Assembly (NCBI RefSeq): GCF_022539505.1
Contig: NC_061509.1
Location: 214,606,254-214,670,253 of the forward strand
Direction of reading: 5' to 3'
Origin: Lolium rigidum
Taxonomy: Eukaryota > Streptophyta > Magnoliopsida > Poales > Poaceae
DNA: 64,000 nucleotides
In this document: one piece after another, positions 1 through 10,412 of the stretch
How positions within the stretch are numbered: the stretch's first letter is position 1
Layout of the letters: each line of letters opens with the position of its first letter
Translations under genes and position numbers: made by a program
The notes under the pieces: model-generated
Told to the model about the DNA's origin: nothing
Databases searched by the model: none
What the model saw: the letters and a program-made list of their open reading frames with translations, nothing else

Positions 1-186
1 ATCCAATATTACTTGCATAAATTAACCGAACAGCCGAACCCCAAATCAAGAAGTGATCAAAACAAAATGGAATAAAATCGGCGCAGATATTAGCCCAATA
101 CTCATCCATCTACGAGATCCATCTACACCAGCAAAAATAGGGTTCAAAAAGGAATGGGGAACAAAAAGGAAGCAAACCGTAGTTAC

Positions 187-417
187 CTCGTTCCATGGGT
201 CCTCCAGGGAGGTGTCGTAGGGGTTCGGGGGCGGGACGTACGGCACGGGGTCGTAGGGGTCCCATCCCGCCGGGATCCGACCGCCACCGGCGGCGGCAGC
301 CTCCGATGCACCGGCGGCGGCGGCGGCGGCGTCGTCCGTCGAGGGGACGGGGCCGAAGATGGAGGCGTCGCGCTTCGAGCCAACCTCGACGATGGGATTG
401 GCATTCTCCTTGTCCAT
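187..417 (-). CDS. First coding exon of an unrecognised gene (partial, runs off the left edge)
   Basis: I do not recognise the family. The exon reads 77 codons from an ATG at 417 and ends exactly at a codon boundary before a good splice donor (AG|GTAACT, intron from 186 down). The rest of the gene therefore lies left of position 1. The peptide starts MDKENANPIVEVGSK, has an alanine/glycine-rich stretch at about residues 30-46, then a proline- and tyrosine-rich segment with the repeated pattern DPYDPVPYVPPPNPYDTS and a final EDPWNE. There is no obvious signal peptide or membrane segment. Upstream on the minus strand (about 418-480) is a CT-rich leader, typical of a grass 5' UTR. GC is high (codon third positions mostly G/C), unlike the AT-rich DNA to the right. 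A real gene is likely; its function is unknown. Confidence 0.6.
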
Positions 418-1506
418 CTCTCCGGCGGAGGAAGAGGAAGAGGAAGAGGGAGAGGGAGAGGGTTTTTGCTTTGGAGAAGATGATGGGACGTGGGAGAGAG
501 TTGGCGATGCGTGAGCGAGTGAGAGTGACGAGAGACGGTGGGAGGAGGCGTCTATAAAGGCGAGGGGTGGTTAATGCGACCCGCGTCCTACGCGTGCACG
601 GGTGCACGTCCGCACGTCTTGGACTTACGCAACGCGACACGCGTCCACGATTGCACGTCTCGACTTCTCCACCGCGACCCGCGTCTACGCGTCAACAATT
701 GCACGTGTCCTCGAGTCTAACCCCGGAAATTTAGATATACTCGGGTATACCCTCGAGTCTTATACTAGCATTTTTTGTGTGCTCAATTTTCCCCTCGAGT
801 GCTAATACTGGCTAGTGCAATATACTCAGTTTTACCCTCAAGTGGCTGGTCAACGAGAGAGTCAACAAATGGGATTAACTAGTTAAATGAGTCATTTAAT
901 GTGCAAAAAAATCCTAAAAAGAGTGGCACTTACTCATGGAGTCTTTACCACAAATTGACACTTCTCAAATCATAGATAAATCATAGATAAATCAAGTTTT
1001 ACCACAAATTGCCACTTCTCAAATCACCTAGTAGCTATGAAGGTGCATGGTTTTCCACAATAAGCCCTTCCCAAAACAGCTTCCCCCAAATCATACTTTG
1101 TCTAAATGAGGCCACAATTCTCAACCTGATGTATATTGGTATTGCAAATAGTTTGAGGTAGGCCAAGATGGGTTTCATTGTACAAAACACGCATTTTCCA
1201 TTTTTTAAATCTCATATTTGAATCCCTTAGTCTATTTACTACTCGGGTGCCCTTGGTTTCTTGATAGTACTCAGTTTTGCCCTCTCTCTTCACAAATTCT
1301 CGCAGACGTGCATCATCGCTCTGATTGGTCTAGCCCATGTCACGCGGATCGTGCCCACCGACCGTTGATCGTATGATATAGGGAACGGGCAGGATAACCC
1401 CTCTCTCTCTCTCTTTGGCGGTTAATTAGCTTGCTGAAGGGCGGTTTTACGTATTATTTTTCACGCGCTAAAAATTATAAACTGTTTTAGGCGTTATTTT
1501 TCACGC

Positions 1507-2003
1507 AAAAAATGATAAACCATCACCGATTTGTTGTTACCATTACTTTTCACGCAAAAAAAATGATAAACCATCACCGATTTGTTGTTGCCATTACTTT
1601 TCACGCAAAAAAATGATAAACCATCAACAATTTGTTGTAGCCATTACTTTTCACGCAAAAAAAATGATAAACCATCACCGATTTGTTGTTGCCATTACTT
1701 TTCACGCAAAAAATGATAAACCATCAACAATTTGTTGTAGCCATTACTTTTACGCAAAAAATGATAAACCATCAACAATTTGTTGTTGCCATTACTTTTC
1801 ACGCAAAAAATATGATAAACCATCACCGATTTGTTGTTGCCATTACTTTTCACGCAAAAAATGATAAACCATCAACAATTTGTTGTAGCCATTACTTTTC
1901 ACGCAAAAAATGATAAACCATCAACAATTTGTTGTAGCCATTACTTTTCACGCAAAAAAATGATAAACCATCAACAATTTGTTGTAGCCATTACTTTTCA
2001 CGC
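1507..2003. repeat. Tandem array, about 10 copies of a ~50-bp unit
   Basis: Ten head-to-tail units run from poly-A plus ATGATAAACCATCA to CATTACTTTTCACGC. Units vary from about 47 to 52 bp, mostly through the length of the A run. Two sequence types alternate: one with CACCGATTTGTTGTTG (units 1, 2, 4, 7) and one with CAACAATTTGTTGTAG (units 3, 5, 8, 9, 10); unit 6 is a hybrid. The mixture points to unequal exchange or gene conversion. Partial, decayed units precede it at about 1445-1506. ORFs across it are only repeats of the unit read in frame. Confidence 0.9.
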
Positions 2004-2023
2004 AGAAAAAACCTAATTTGTTA

Positions 2024-2445
2024 CAAAAGCTGGTTTCAGTGAGACCTAACCAAGTTTGGCATACATGATGGCATACCTATAACAACAAGGAATATCTAAA
2101 AGGGAAAGTTTCGGAAAATTTAGGGTGAAAATGATGCCATACATGATGCTGTTTTTCGAGGTTTTGACCTGAAAATCAATTGGGTATTGTAAAGGGAAAT
2201 AAAAAGTTCGAAAAATGTAAAAACGAAACAATCTATCTATCTATGTATAGAAGATCAGCTGTATGAAATTTGAGGTTATTTAGAGAAGGTAGAAAAAATC
2301 ACCTTGTTAGAAAAGCTGGTTTCAGCGAGACGAAACGGCATGCGCTTAAGCAAAGTGATTTTTTCGAACATCTCCAAATGACCCCAAATTTTCCATACAT
2401 TATGCCATACGTGTAACAACAAGGAACCCTATCTAAAAAGTGTCA
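2024..2445. repeat. Diverged direct repeat pair
   Basis: Two related segments, about 2024-2130 and 2305-2445, share AAGCTGGTTTCAG, GAGAC, CATACATGATGCCATAC-like and TAACAACAAGGAA blocks in the same order. The second is longer because of an extra stretch after the first block. They lie between the array and the right end of the putative element. No gene is seen. Confidence 0.5.
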
Positions 2446-3900
2446 AAAAAGTTTGCCCAACCGTATAGCTCTATCAAAAAGAACCTCACCATGGCGCTAG
2501 TATAATTTTGGGATAGTTACAAACTTTCGTTACCTAACCTTCAACATGAAACTTGTTTCAAATTCATTTTGGCCTACAAGAAACAAATCCCAACTTGATT
2601 CGAGCACCACAGCCTCCAAACGATGCCGATGCCGATATCGGCATGGTCAAAACGGCTATGCTCGCCGCCACTGCTAGGTCAACGTCGGGATGCACCCTCA
2701 ATCCCGTCCCCTCATTCGATCACCGACACACCCGAGATACCGCCGAGGCCAATGCCGAACGTACATGCTGATGCCAATGCCGATCATGCATGCACGCCGC
2801 TGTGGGCACGGCCACGCCGACCCGCTATGCTGGACGCCACAGACCGCCGCGAGGTCTTTCCCTTCGCCACCACACTCTCCTAGCACCCACCTATACACGC
2901 CAGAAAGGAGAGACACTAGTTTTCTCTACATTGCTCGCGTTCGTGTCCGACACGGTCAGTCAAAGTTTTGAGGTGGTCGTCGATGTCGTCGACCATTTCT
3001 TCTCTTCTTTGCATGGTTAAACGCGTCTAGTTCATATCTATCTAATGCGTCCGGTCTCGCCTCATGCAGTTCTTTGTGGACGTCGATCTCATCTCGGCAC
3101 CCCGCATGCCACCTCCTCCGTGCCATCGCTGTAGAGCTCCGTTTAAAAATCTAATCCTACCCGTGTATTGCCCCTTGTATCAGCGTCATGGCCGTACTTG
3201 TCATTTGATATACCGAAGCTCCACTCGTTCGCGTTTTGGTCAGGGATACAGCGATGCTTACGGTCAAACAAAGATGGATGGTCTGACGTGTCTTTGCAGG
3301 CTCTACGTGGCCCCACTAGTCAGAAGATAACGGTCAACCGTCGGGCAACCGGCCGTTACATCACGTGTGATGGTTTCAGACAAACGCTTGGGTAAAACTG
3401 AGGAAAAACTAAGGAGCTGGGGAAAACTGAGCACAACTAAGGACCCGAGGGCACGAAAATAGAAATCCCTACTTGTTTATATTCAGGGATATAGGAATAT
3501 CATGCAAGGACAGATCAAGTAGAGATTTGAAGAGTCGTAATGACATTTATTTAGGTACATACTTGTTTTTCATCGCAGAAATGGTTTTCACTTTGCTCAG
3601 ATTGTGTAGTTGATCGATATACATATACGTGCATCTTAACTCATGCAGATTTTCACTGTAATTCGTGGAAATGACAGCTCTATTAATGAAGCCCTGCTCA
3701 TACTAAATCACATTATATTAATCTTGCTTCACATATATCCTTATGTATCTACTATGTTTACACACTTATGAAGATCTGTGCAATAAAATCATTTACGTCG
3801 CATATGTACCTCATAGTTAAAGCTTTTTTTATTTGTGTTTCTACTATATACATGGGCTGATATTGTTGGATGAGCTCGCCATTACATTTGATGCTATATA

Positions 3901-4135
3901 CTACCTCCGTTTCGATGAATAAGGCGCACACACATTTCAAGACGAACTTTGAACGAAAAAATTAGGTAAGAAAATCTTGATTATATTAGATGTAATTAGT
4001 ATCGTTGGATTTATATTAAAAACACTTTCTAATGATGTCAATTTTACACTAACAATCTTCATATATTTTGAGAAATTTATGGTCAACGAGAAAACACATA
4101 AAAGAAGGACGCCTTATTCACTGGAATGGAGGGAG
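3901..4135. mobile_element. Stowaway MITE (Tc1/mariner class)
   Basis: The 235-bp element has TA on both sides (3899-3900 and 4136-4137). The left terminus is CTACCTCCGTTTCGATGAATA and the right terminus, read on the minus strand, is CTCCCTCCATTCCAGTGAATA. Both continue into AAGGCG, so the inverted repeat is long. The interior is AT-rich and non-coding. This is the usual Stowaway layout of grasses. Confidence 0.92.
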
Positions 4136-4137
4136 TA

Positions 4138-5758
4138 CAAGTTAAGTTTGGTCAGAAAAAATAATTTGGAAGAATCTTTGCTGCGCTATTATTGGAGTAG
4201 TATGATATGATCACTTTCTTAAAGATTTTAGAACGGTACAATACCAAAAAATAAAATTTCCTATGTTGTTTTTTTGCTTCCTTACCCAACTACTAGATGC
4301 AGTGTTATTTTACGGAGCATGGGATAAGTAGGTTCTCATATATATGGATTTATGCGATTCGTCAAACAGATCTTGGCTACAAATTTTTATGTCCGCAAAA
4401 TCTCTCTCTGAATCTTGGTGACCCAGGATGTTCAATTACCCCTGATTAGCTCTGTAACTTTCTTTGTCCTTAAACCAGCTAGCAATATATTGTGCTAACG
4501 TGAGGATGGATTTATGTGTAGATTTATTGCGCCTATGTCCATAAAATTTTGTTTCATAATCTCAGGGTTCATAGCTAAGCAGTTTTGTATGTGTGCAGAG
4601 AATTATGCCGTCATACTTCATCACTGGCGCAACAAAGCTCCCTGGAGGGAAATACATAAGTGTACCCCTCCTGTCAATTATTTAAACTTCACCACATTCT
4701 TTGTATTATTAGTGGTGTGGAACCCTTTTGTTCATTTGAGTGGGCGTACTTACAAGGTGCAAATTTCCAATCATAGCTGCTATTTACTACACCATTGTTC
4801 GTATTGTACTGTTTGGTGATATGTCACAATTATTTATCAGAATAGCAACCGATATCATGGCGGTGGAATTTTATGTTTGGCTTTGGATTCACCTACAAAG
4901 CTTTCAAGAAAAATTCGATGTACGCAAGAATTATGAGTAGTATGCAAGAATCATGTGGTTAGTATCATCATGTCATGGTATTTGTTTCAAAGAGATGATG
5001 CGTGTAAATGAGCGGGTCATCCTCTTTGACAATTTATCTTGCTGAGAATGCTTGGGGCAATGTTTTTGTACCAACTAACATTCTTATAACGGAAAAAGTG
5101 ACGTTGGTGTGGTGTATACAACTAGCTGGTTGGTTGGTATGCTTTGTAATTTAGCTCTCGAGTTGGATCAACATTGCAAGATCTTAAATGCCTATTTTTT
5201 TTTCTCATTGTAGCAATGTTATTCCAATTCAGTATGATACACTTAGTTTATTTTAACCCCCATGCACCATATTTGAATATTTATATGTTCCCTTATCACT
5301 TCCTTTGAATCCCCATGCACCATATCTGAATATTTACATGTGCTCTTATCATGCTTCAACATCAAAAGATCTTAAGTGATATTATTTGTTTCTATATTGC
5401 CTTGCTCCTCTAGGATGAGTACCTTTTTTTCACTTGGTTGTTTTATCGTTATGCCTTTACTCTTTCTGAAGCAAGAGAAATGAAATTTGCTTATATTGAC
5501 TTCTATGTTCTTCGGTACAAAAGAATGCTACAATTTTTTTGGCCATTATAGTTATATACATGCAACTTTTTTCCAAGGGTATACACCAAGGCACAATATA
5601 TGCAACATTTGAACCCTTCAATAAAGAAATATTGTAAGCCTAACAGATGGCAGGCAGTGTTCACCATAATTTACATCTCTTACATTTCACATGTTCTGGT
5701 GCAGATCCATGTGTTGTGTTAATATTAAAGTTAGCACTGATTTTTCGGAGCATTCATA
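4138..5758. other. AT-rich intergenic stretch, no gene seen
   Basis: No ORF with plant coding character was found on either strand. A short direct repeat is visible: CCCCATGCACCATAT followed by GAATATTTA occurs near 5260 and again near 5310. Confidence 0.5.
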
Positions 5759-5760
5759 TA

Positions 5761-6011
5761 ATCCCTTCGTTCTTTACTTACTTTGTTCTGGGTTAATGAA
5801 AGTCAAACTTCATAAAGTTTGACCAAAGTATAGGAAACAAATATCAATGTCCTTAATACCAAAAGCATATAATAATATGGAATTAAACTTTATGATAATT
5901 GTAATACCATAGATTTGATATTCTCAATGTTGATTAAAAAAAATATTTTGTCAAACTTTATGAAGTTTGATTTTGACTAAACCCATAACGCAAGTAAATA
6001 AAAACAACGAG
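5761..6011. mobile_element. Stowaway-like MITE
   Basis: About 251 bp flanked by TA at 5759-5760 and 6012-6013. The left end ATCCCTTCGTTCTTTACTTAC pairs imperfectly with the right end read on the minus strand (CTCGTTGTTTTTATTTACTTG). The subterminal blocks GTCAAACTTCATAAAGTTTGAC (left) and GTCAAACTTTATGAAGTTTGA (right) also mirror each other. It is older than the element at 3901, judging by mismatches in the ends. Confidence 0.75.
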
Positions 6012-6423
6012 TATGTATTTGTGCCCCTGCTCTTAAAGGTATATATGCATCATGCACACAAAGAGACGAACTGGCAATATTAGGGATGGTGCTCTCATGA
6101 CATTTTTGTTGTTCTTAATAGCATAGCGCTCTTGGTATGTAATTAATTTAAAGTATTATTCTATTAAATATGGAATTTCATATTTTAACACGATCCAAAC
6201 ATGAACTCGCTTATCTAGGATCTGATATTCCAACATTAAGGCAATTTAGGATGGTACTGACTGAATATAGTATTCAATTTTGCTTACTAATATTAAGGGC
6301 GTTATACTTTTTCTGCATTAGGAATATGATTTGTTCAAAAGGAAAACGTGTTGCGCACGGCAACAACACATACAAAAAGCCTATGATTCTATCATAGCAG
6401 CCACTGTATGCAAGAACGAGCTG

Positions 6424-6456
6424 CAGACGGCGCGGCGAAGCGCGCTTAATATCTAG
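6424..6456 (+). mobile_element. Helitron-like 3' terminus
   Basis: A GC-rich hairpin (GCGCGGCGAAGCGCGC at 6430-6445) is followed by a short AT spacer and CTAG, then T. This is the hairpin-CTRR-T arrangement of Helitron 3' ends. The 5' end was not found, so the extent is unknown; DNA to the left (from about 6170) may belong to it. No Rep/helicase coding is visible, so it would be non-autonomous. Confidence 0.45.
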
Positions 6457-7294
6457 TACATGTTATTGTTGACTTGCATGGTCAACTTGTTCATGTCAAC
6501 AAGTTAGACATAGCTTTTGTCATCGAGTTCCCCAAGTACGTGAAATTAGATTCTTGCGAATCGGTGCACATATCTAACATTCTGGACCATCAGTTCATCA
6601 CCATCTTAAGCCTTGATCTTGATGTCCGCAATGCTCGTAATATGCTGAGGAGCACCATCGCCTTGATAGATAACTCCAAGATCACCAGGCTTGTAGGTTG
6701 ATAAGAGACCCCTGAATTCAACACCCACACTTCATCGAACAATTCACTTACTAAGGCTAGAACTTCACTATCATAATCGACTACAAAGTGTATAGCCAGA
6801 TTTACGGCTCCATCGGTCTTCTTCCAAGTTGGACAATGTTTCCTTATATGACCCCAATCCTTCCAATGAAAGCACCGAGGGGCTTGCGAAGCTCCTCGGT
6901 GGCCTTAGATGTTTGGATGAGGCGGAGGTGCAAAAGGGAGGGGAGGAGGTTCATTAAGGGATCGACGACACTCCGGTGCCCAGCGTGTCGGATCAATGGC
7001 TACGATAAGGCGAGCTGACAAGCGAGGCCGGGAGGCCAAAAAATCCCATGTGGCGAGGATGTTAGTAGGGCCCCAACCCCAAAAGAAGGACATTAATGGC
7101 AAAACAAGAGTCTCTCCTATCATCCCAAATATTTTTTCAACTCACCCTATATTTCTCCTCCATATTTTTTCCCACATATCCTCTATGCTAACTATGTTTA
7201 ATAATTGTTTGTCACCATGATAATTCAAAAGAGTGATGCATACAATTCAAATTTAGATTCAATGACATTACTATCTAAACGAAAACTAAAAACA

Positions 7295-7812
7295 GAGGCC
7301 GAGTTACATGTAGCTCTTTATTTAAAAAATGAAAGATGTTTTAAAGTTTTATTTAAAAAAGAACAAAATCCTGGATATAGCCAATGATGTATATTACAAA
7401 GATGCAAAATCTTAATGTAAAATTCTTTGTACCTTTCGAGCACAACCAATATATATTAGAACCTCCTTTACTTGCTGGAGCACTTCTTGAATCTGTTAAT
7501 TATGAGTTCCACTCATTGTTTTCTGGTCGAATTGGGAGAAGCCATAGGTCTTATTGCGAGCCAATCAATTGGAGAGCCAGGTATTCAACTAACCTTAAAA
7601 CCTTTTCATACTAGCGGAGTATTCATAGGTACTCCTGACATTGTCATTTTCGTGTATCCTAAAATACAAAGAATTTTACATTGAAATTGTGCACGTTTGT
7701 AGATTTTATCATTGGCTACATCAAAACTTTTATTTATGACTTTTTAAAAATTTAAAAGTATAATTTTGATTTTAAAAAAAATAAAAACTACATGTAGCTC
7801 GGCCTCTATTTG
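7295..7812. mobile_element. Inverted-repeat-bounded segment carrying plastid-derived DNA
   Basis: The left end AGAGGCCGAGTTACATGTAG (7294-7313) and the right end read on the minus strand (AGAGGCCGAGCTACATGTAG, 7793-7812) match at 19 of 20 bases. Weaker similarity continues into AT-rich flanks on the inside. No clear target duplication was seen, so the transposon class is open. The interior contains a fragment of the chloroplast rpoC2 gene. Confidence 0.5.
7500..7665 (+). pseudogene. rpoC2: Plastid rpoC2 fragment in the nucleus (decayed)
   Basis: One frame gives [19 protein letters not shown] followed by a QLTL...FHTSGVF block. These are conserved blocks of the beta'' subunit of plastid RNA polymerase, which is encoded in chloroplast DNA. 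Only about 50 codons are recognisable, in a frame opened by an ATG that is not a natural start, and several conserved residues have changed. The rest of rpoC2 is absent. It is an old nuclear insertion of plastid DNA (NUPT), without function. Confidence 0.8.
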
Positions 7813-8517
7813 TCCACTCTCCTACGTAGTAGACATATCGATTGTATATTCTCGGAGTTACTCATCTGTTGACCCATCTTCATCTTCTGTGTCAATTGAA
7901 GCAGCCAAGCAGACAAGCCACATCGCCAACCAAGCGCAATCACCATTACACCACCGCGCCCCAGATGGGGCCTCCAAGGAGTGAACGACGCCCATGGCAC
8001 AGCCGCCTTTCACCTGGGAGGGGGTAGGGGTAGGAGAAGGATGGAACCCCTAGCATAGTCATCGCCGCTATGGTCACAAGACCAAGGATTTCTCCCGGAC
8101 CCATCGCATCCCACCGACTCCCGAACAAGCATCTGCGTCAACACAGCCAATAGCCAGATCGGTGGGAGGAAGAGGCCAGAGAGATGGTGGAGTTCTGACC
8201 TTCGAGATCTAGTGCGAGTAGGGGTCCGGCCCACATCAGTCATCACCCCGCCGTCCACACGAACCAGGGCGTCGGTTCGTAGCATCTGCAAGGCCACCGG
8301 CTGCGTGGTGGACGTCGCCTCTTCGAACGAGGCCACCGCCTCGGATCCATAGCCCCCACCGTGGAAAGCCGTCGGTCAAGACCTCCCTCACCTAAGGTCT
8401 AGAGAGGCCATCAGAGAAAGGGATTCTATCGAGCAGCCGCCTCGTCCATGGTGGTCCTGGCACGGAGATCGTCCACCTAGAAGCCGTGTGGGGGGTCAAG
8501 GGCTCAGATCCCCGCCG
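7813..8517. other. GC-rich unclassified stretch up to the first gap
   Basis: GC content rises sharply from about 7900. Short ORFs exist on both strands (for example 8010-8336, minus) but none resembles a known family. The DNA resumes in similar style after the Copia LTR at 10413, so it may be one older sequence split by that insertion. Confidence 0.35.
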
Positions 8518-8617
8518 NNNNNNNNNNNNNNNNNNNNNNNNNNNNNNNNNNNNNNNNNNNNNNNNNNNNNNNNNNNNNNNNNNNNNNNNNNNNNNNNNNN
8601 NNNNNNNNNNNNNNNNN
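8518..8617. other. Assembly gap (100 N)
   Basis: Exactly 100 N, a placeholder of unknown real size. To its right the sequence is inside a Copia element, and no left LTR is seen before it, so at least the 5' LTR and gag-pol of that element may be missing here. Confidence 0.99.
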
Positions 8618-9097
8618 ATACACGCCATCATGTTCCGATGCCAAAGGGGGAGAAGAGAGTAGAGCCTAGAATTACGGGGTTCTTTGATTGTCACAAGCCA
8701 TGGGAGTTGCTTTATTTGGATTTTATATGGCTTGTGCGTATTTGCTTTGATTTCTCAAGAACCATTTGCTACTTTGAATAATTCATGTATGGATATGTAT
8801 GGACGACTATTATGTGTGCTACTCTATGTTAGGATAATCATGCTTTATGGATAATCATGCTTTATGCTTATATATCTTGATATACTTGTCCATACCATGC
8901 TTGTTTCCTAAAGATATTGGGGGAGCTTCTCATATCCCACAAATGGTGCACTTTGCATTCAAACGCAAATTCTCCAAGTGCACACATTATGGGGGAGCTG
9001 TCGTAATATCTTATATGGAATCAAGGTTTAGAGCTTATCAAAATATCTATATGTTACTCTAGCTCGGTTTGTCATCGTATACCAAAAAGGGGGAGAT
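8618..9097 (+). mobile_element. 3' end of the internal region of a Copia retrotransposon
   Basis: The segment ends in the polypurine tract AAAAAGGGGGAGA directly before an LTR start (TTGTAAGGG). This tract is typical of the SIRE/Maximus branch of plant Copia elements. No pol domains remain to the right of the gap, so only the untranslated tail after pol is present. Confidence 0.75.
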
Positions 9098-10412
9098 TGT
9101 AAGGGTATTTTACCCTTATCCATTATTTTGGTATCTATGACACCGTGCTAGAGTATTTGGACTAATACATGTCTACAAGATGACTTTCAGGTATTAGCCA
9201 AAGAGGTATGATGGTGTAGCAATGGAACAAAAAGGCAACGGGAGACCCCCCAATTCGACGAAAAATCAGCAAGTTCTTCAGAGCCTGGCCGGTCACAGAT
9301 CCGGTCGGACCGGCCCTGGCACCGGACAGCCCGGTCACCAACCGGACCTAGAACCGGTGCCATCCGGGCAGGTTCCAGTAAAGAGGGCAAGCCCTCCGGT
9401 CGCCGTCCGGTCGCCAGCCCGGTTTTGGACCGGCTGCTCCGGTCCACAGCCCGGTCTGACCGGGCACCAGACCGAGCGGCCCGGTCGAGCAACCGGACTT
9501 TGCGCTCGTGCCATCCGGGCGCCATCCGATAAGCTTCGGACGCCTGCCCGGTCAAGACCCGGTCCCAGCTCCGGTTGGAAACCGGCCGGCCCGGTCTGAC
9601 CGGGCTGTGGACCGGCCTGTCCGGCGCCAAATCCGGTCGATCGGGTTTCTCGACGAATCTGCTGATGTGGCAAGTGACCAACGGTCGTATTTCGAAGAAC
9701 ACTATAAATAGGCCTTCTCCTACCTCTGAACAGTTAGGTAATATACTACAAGCTGTTCTTGAGCTCTCTCTCTCTCTTACTCCATTGCTAGAAACACCAA
9801 AAGCCTCAGATCTCCCTCCTCCTCCACCCAAACTCAAATCTCTCCGGGGAATCATTAGAGGAGGACCCGATCTACCGTTCTACCAAGCCAAATCTCATTC
9901 CCCCTTGTATTCATTGAGAAGCTTGCTTCCTAGGGTTCCTTGGAAACCCTAGGTGGGCAAGAGGAGTCCGGAAGCATCCGGGTTGTGGATTTGCTCCGGG
10001 CAAGATTGTGAAGGTTTGGAGGCTACCTCAAAGTTTGCCACAAGTGAGTGAGCTATTCCTTCATGGGATAGGCTCCGGAGAATAGGGTGAGCCTTCGTGG
10101 CGTGGGGAATCCTTCGTGGGACCTCCACCCCTCCAAACGTGACGTACCTTGTTGCAAAGTAAGGGAACACGGGAATACATCCTCGTCTCCGCGTGCTATC
10201 GGTTATCTCTAACCGAACTCCTTACTTGTGATTTAAACTGCTCGAGAGAGCCTTCGTGCTCGAGATAGTTGTATCTTCATATAGGTTGCTTCACCTAGTT
10301 TGCATTAGGCTCATCTTTATATTCCGCAAAGCCTAATATATTGCAAAGAAAGAATTAAAATTTGTAGAAACCTATTCACCCCCCCTCTAGGTTTACCATC
10401 TCTATACTTTCA
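9098..10412 (+). mobile_element. 3' LTR of a SIRE/Maximus-type Copia element
   Basis: The LTR runs from TGTAAGGG (9098) to ...CTATACTTTCA (10412), about 1315 bp, with TG..CA ends. The CCTATTCACCCCCCCTCTAGG block near the end is usual for these LTRs. A TATA box (TATAAATA, 9703-9710) marks the likely start of the element's transcript. Between about 9285 and 9640 the LTR is crowded with CCGG-centred motifs. Flanking duplication cannot be tested because the left end is lost in the gap. Confidence 0.85.
9703..9710 (+). promoter_or_regulatory. TATA box of the Copia LTR
   Basis: CTATAAATAGG in an otherwise GC-rich LTR, about 600 bp from the LTR start, in a position suited to drive the element's RNA. 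Confidence 0.6.

Larger units (their letters stand above)
727..3470. mobile_element. Putative inverted-repeat-bounded DNA transposon (superfamily not assigned)
   Basis: The two ends are inverted, diverged copies of the same motif series. The left end (about 750-850) reads CCCTCGAGTC, then TGTGCTCAATTTTCCCC, then CTCAGTTTTACCC. The right end (about 3378-3455), read on the minus strand, gives CCCTCGGGTC, TGTGCTCAGTTTTCCCC and CTCAGTTTTACCC in the same order. A third copy of the core (CTCAGTTTTGCCC) sits at about 1269. The interior has no convincing coding sequence; it holds the tandem array at 1507-2003 and a diverged repeat pair at 2024-2445. This looks like a non-autonomous class II or fold-back element. 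No clear target site duplication was found, so exact ends are uncertain. Confidence 0.4.

Noticed and set aside
552..560. TATAAAGG on the plus strand as a promoter
   Set aside because: No plus-strand gene follows; it lies upstream of a minus-strand gene where it would point the wrong way.
1507..2003. CRISPR-like appearance of the array
   Set aside because: The whole unit repeats with no unique spacers, and the context is a plant nuclear genome.
1613..2016. Open frames across the ~50-bp array
   Set aside because: They only repeat the unit in frame; length varies with the A runs and no coding character is visible.
7384..7684. A functional RNA polymerase gene
   Set aside because: Only a short decayed piece of plastid rpoC2 is present, with substitutions and no start.
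9187..9855. 222-codon minus-strand ORF in the Copia LTR
   Set aside because: It runs antisense through the CCGG-rich block and is explained by base composition.
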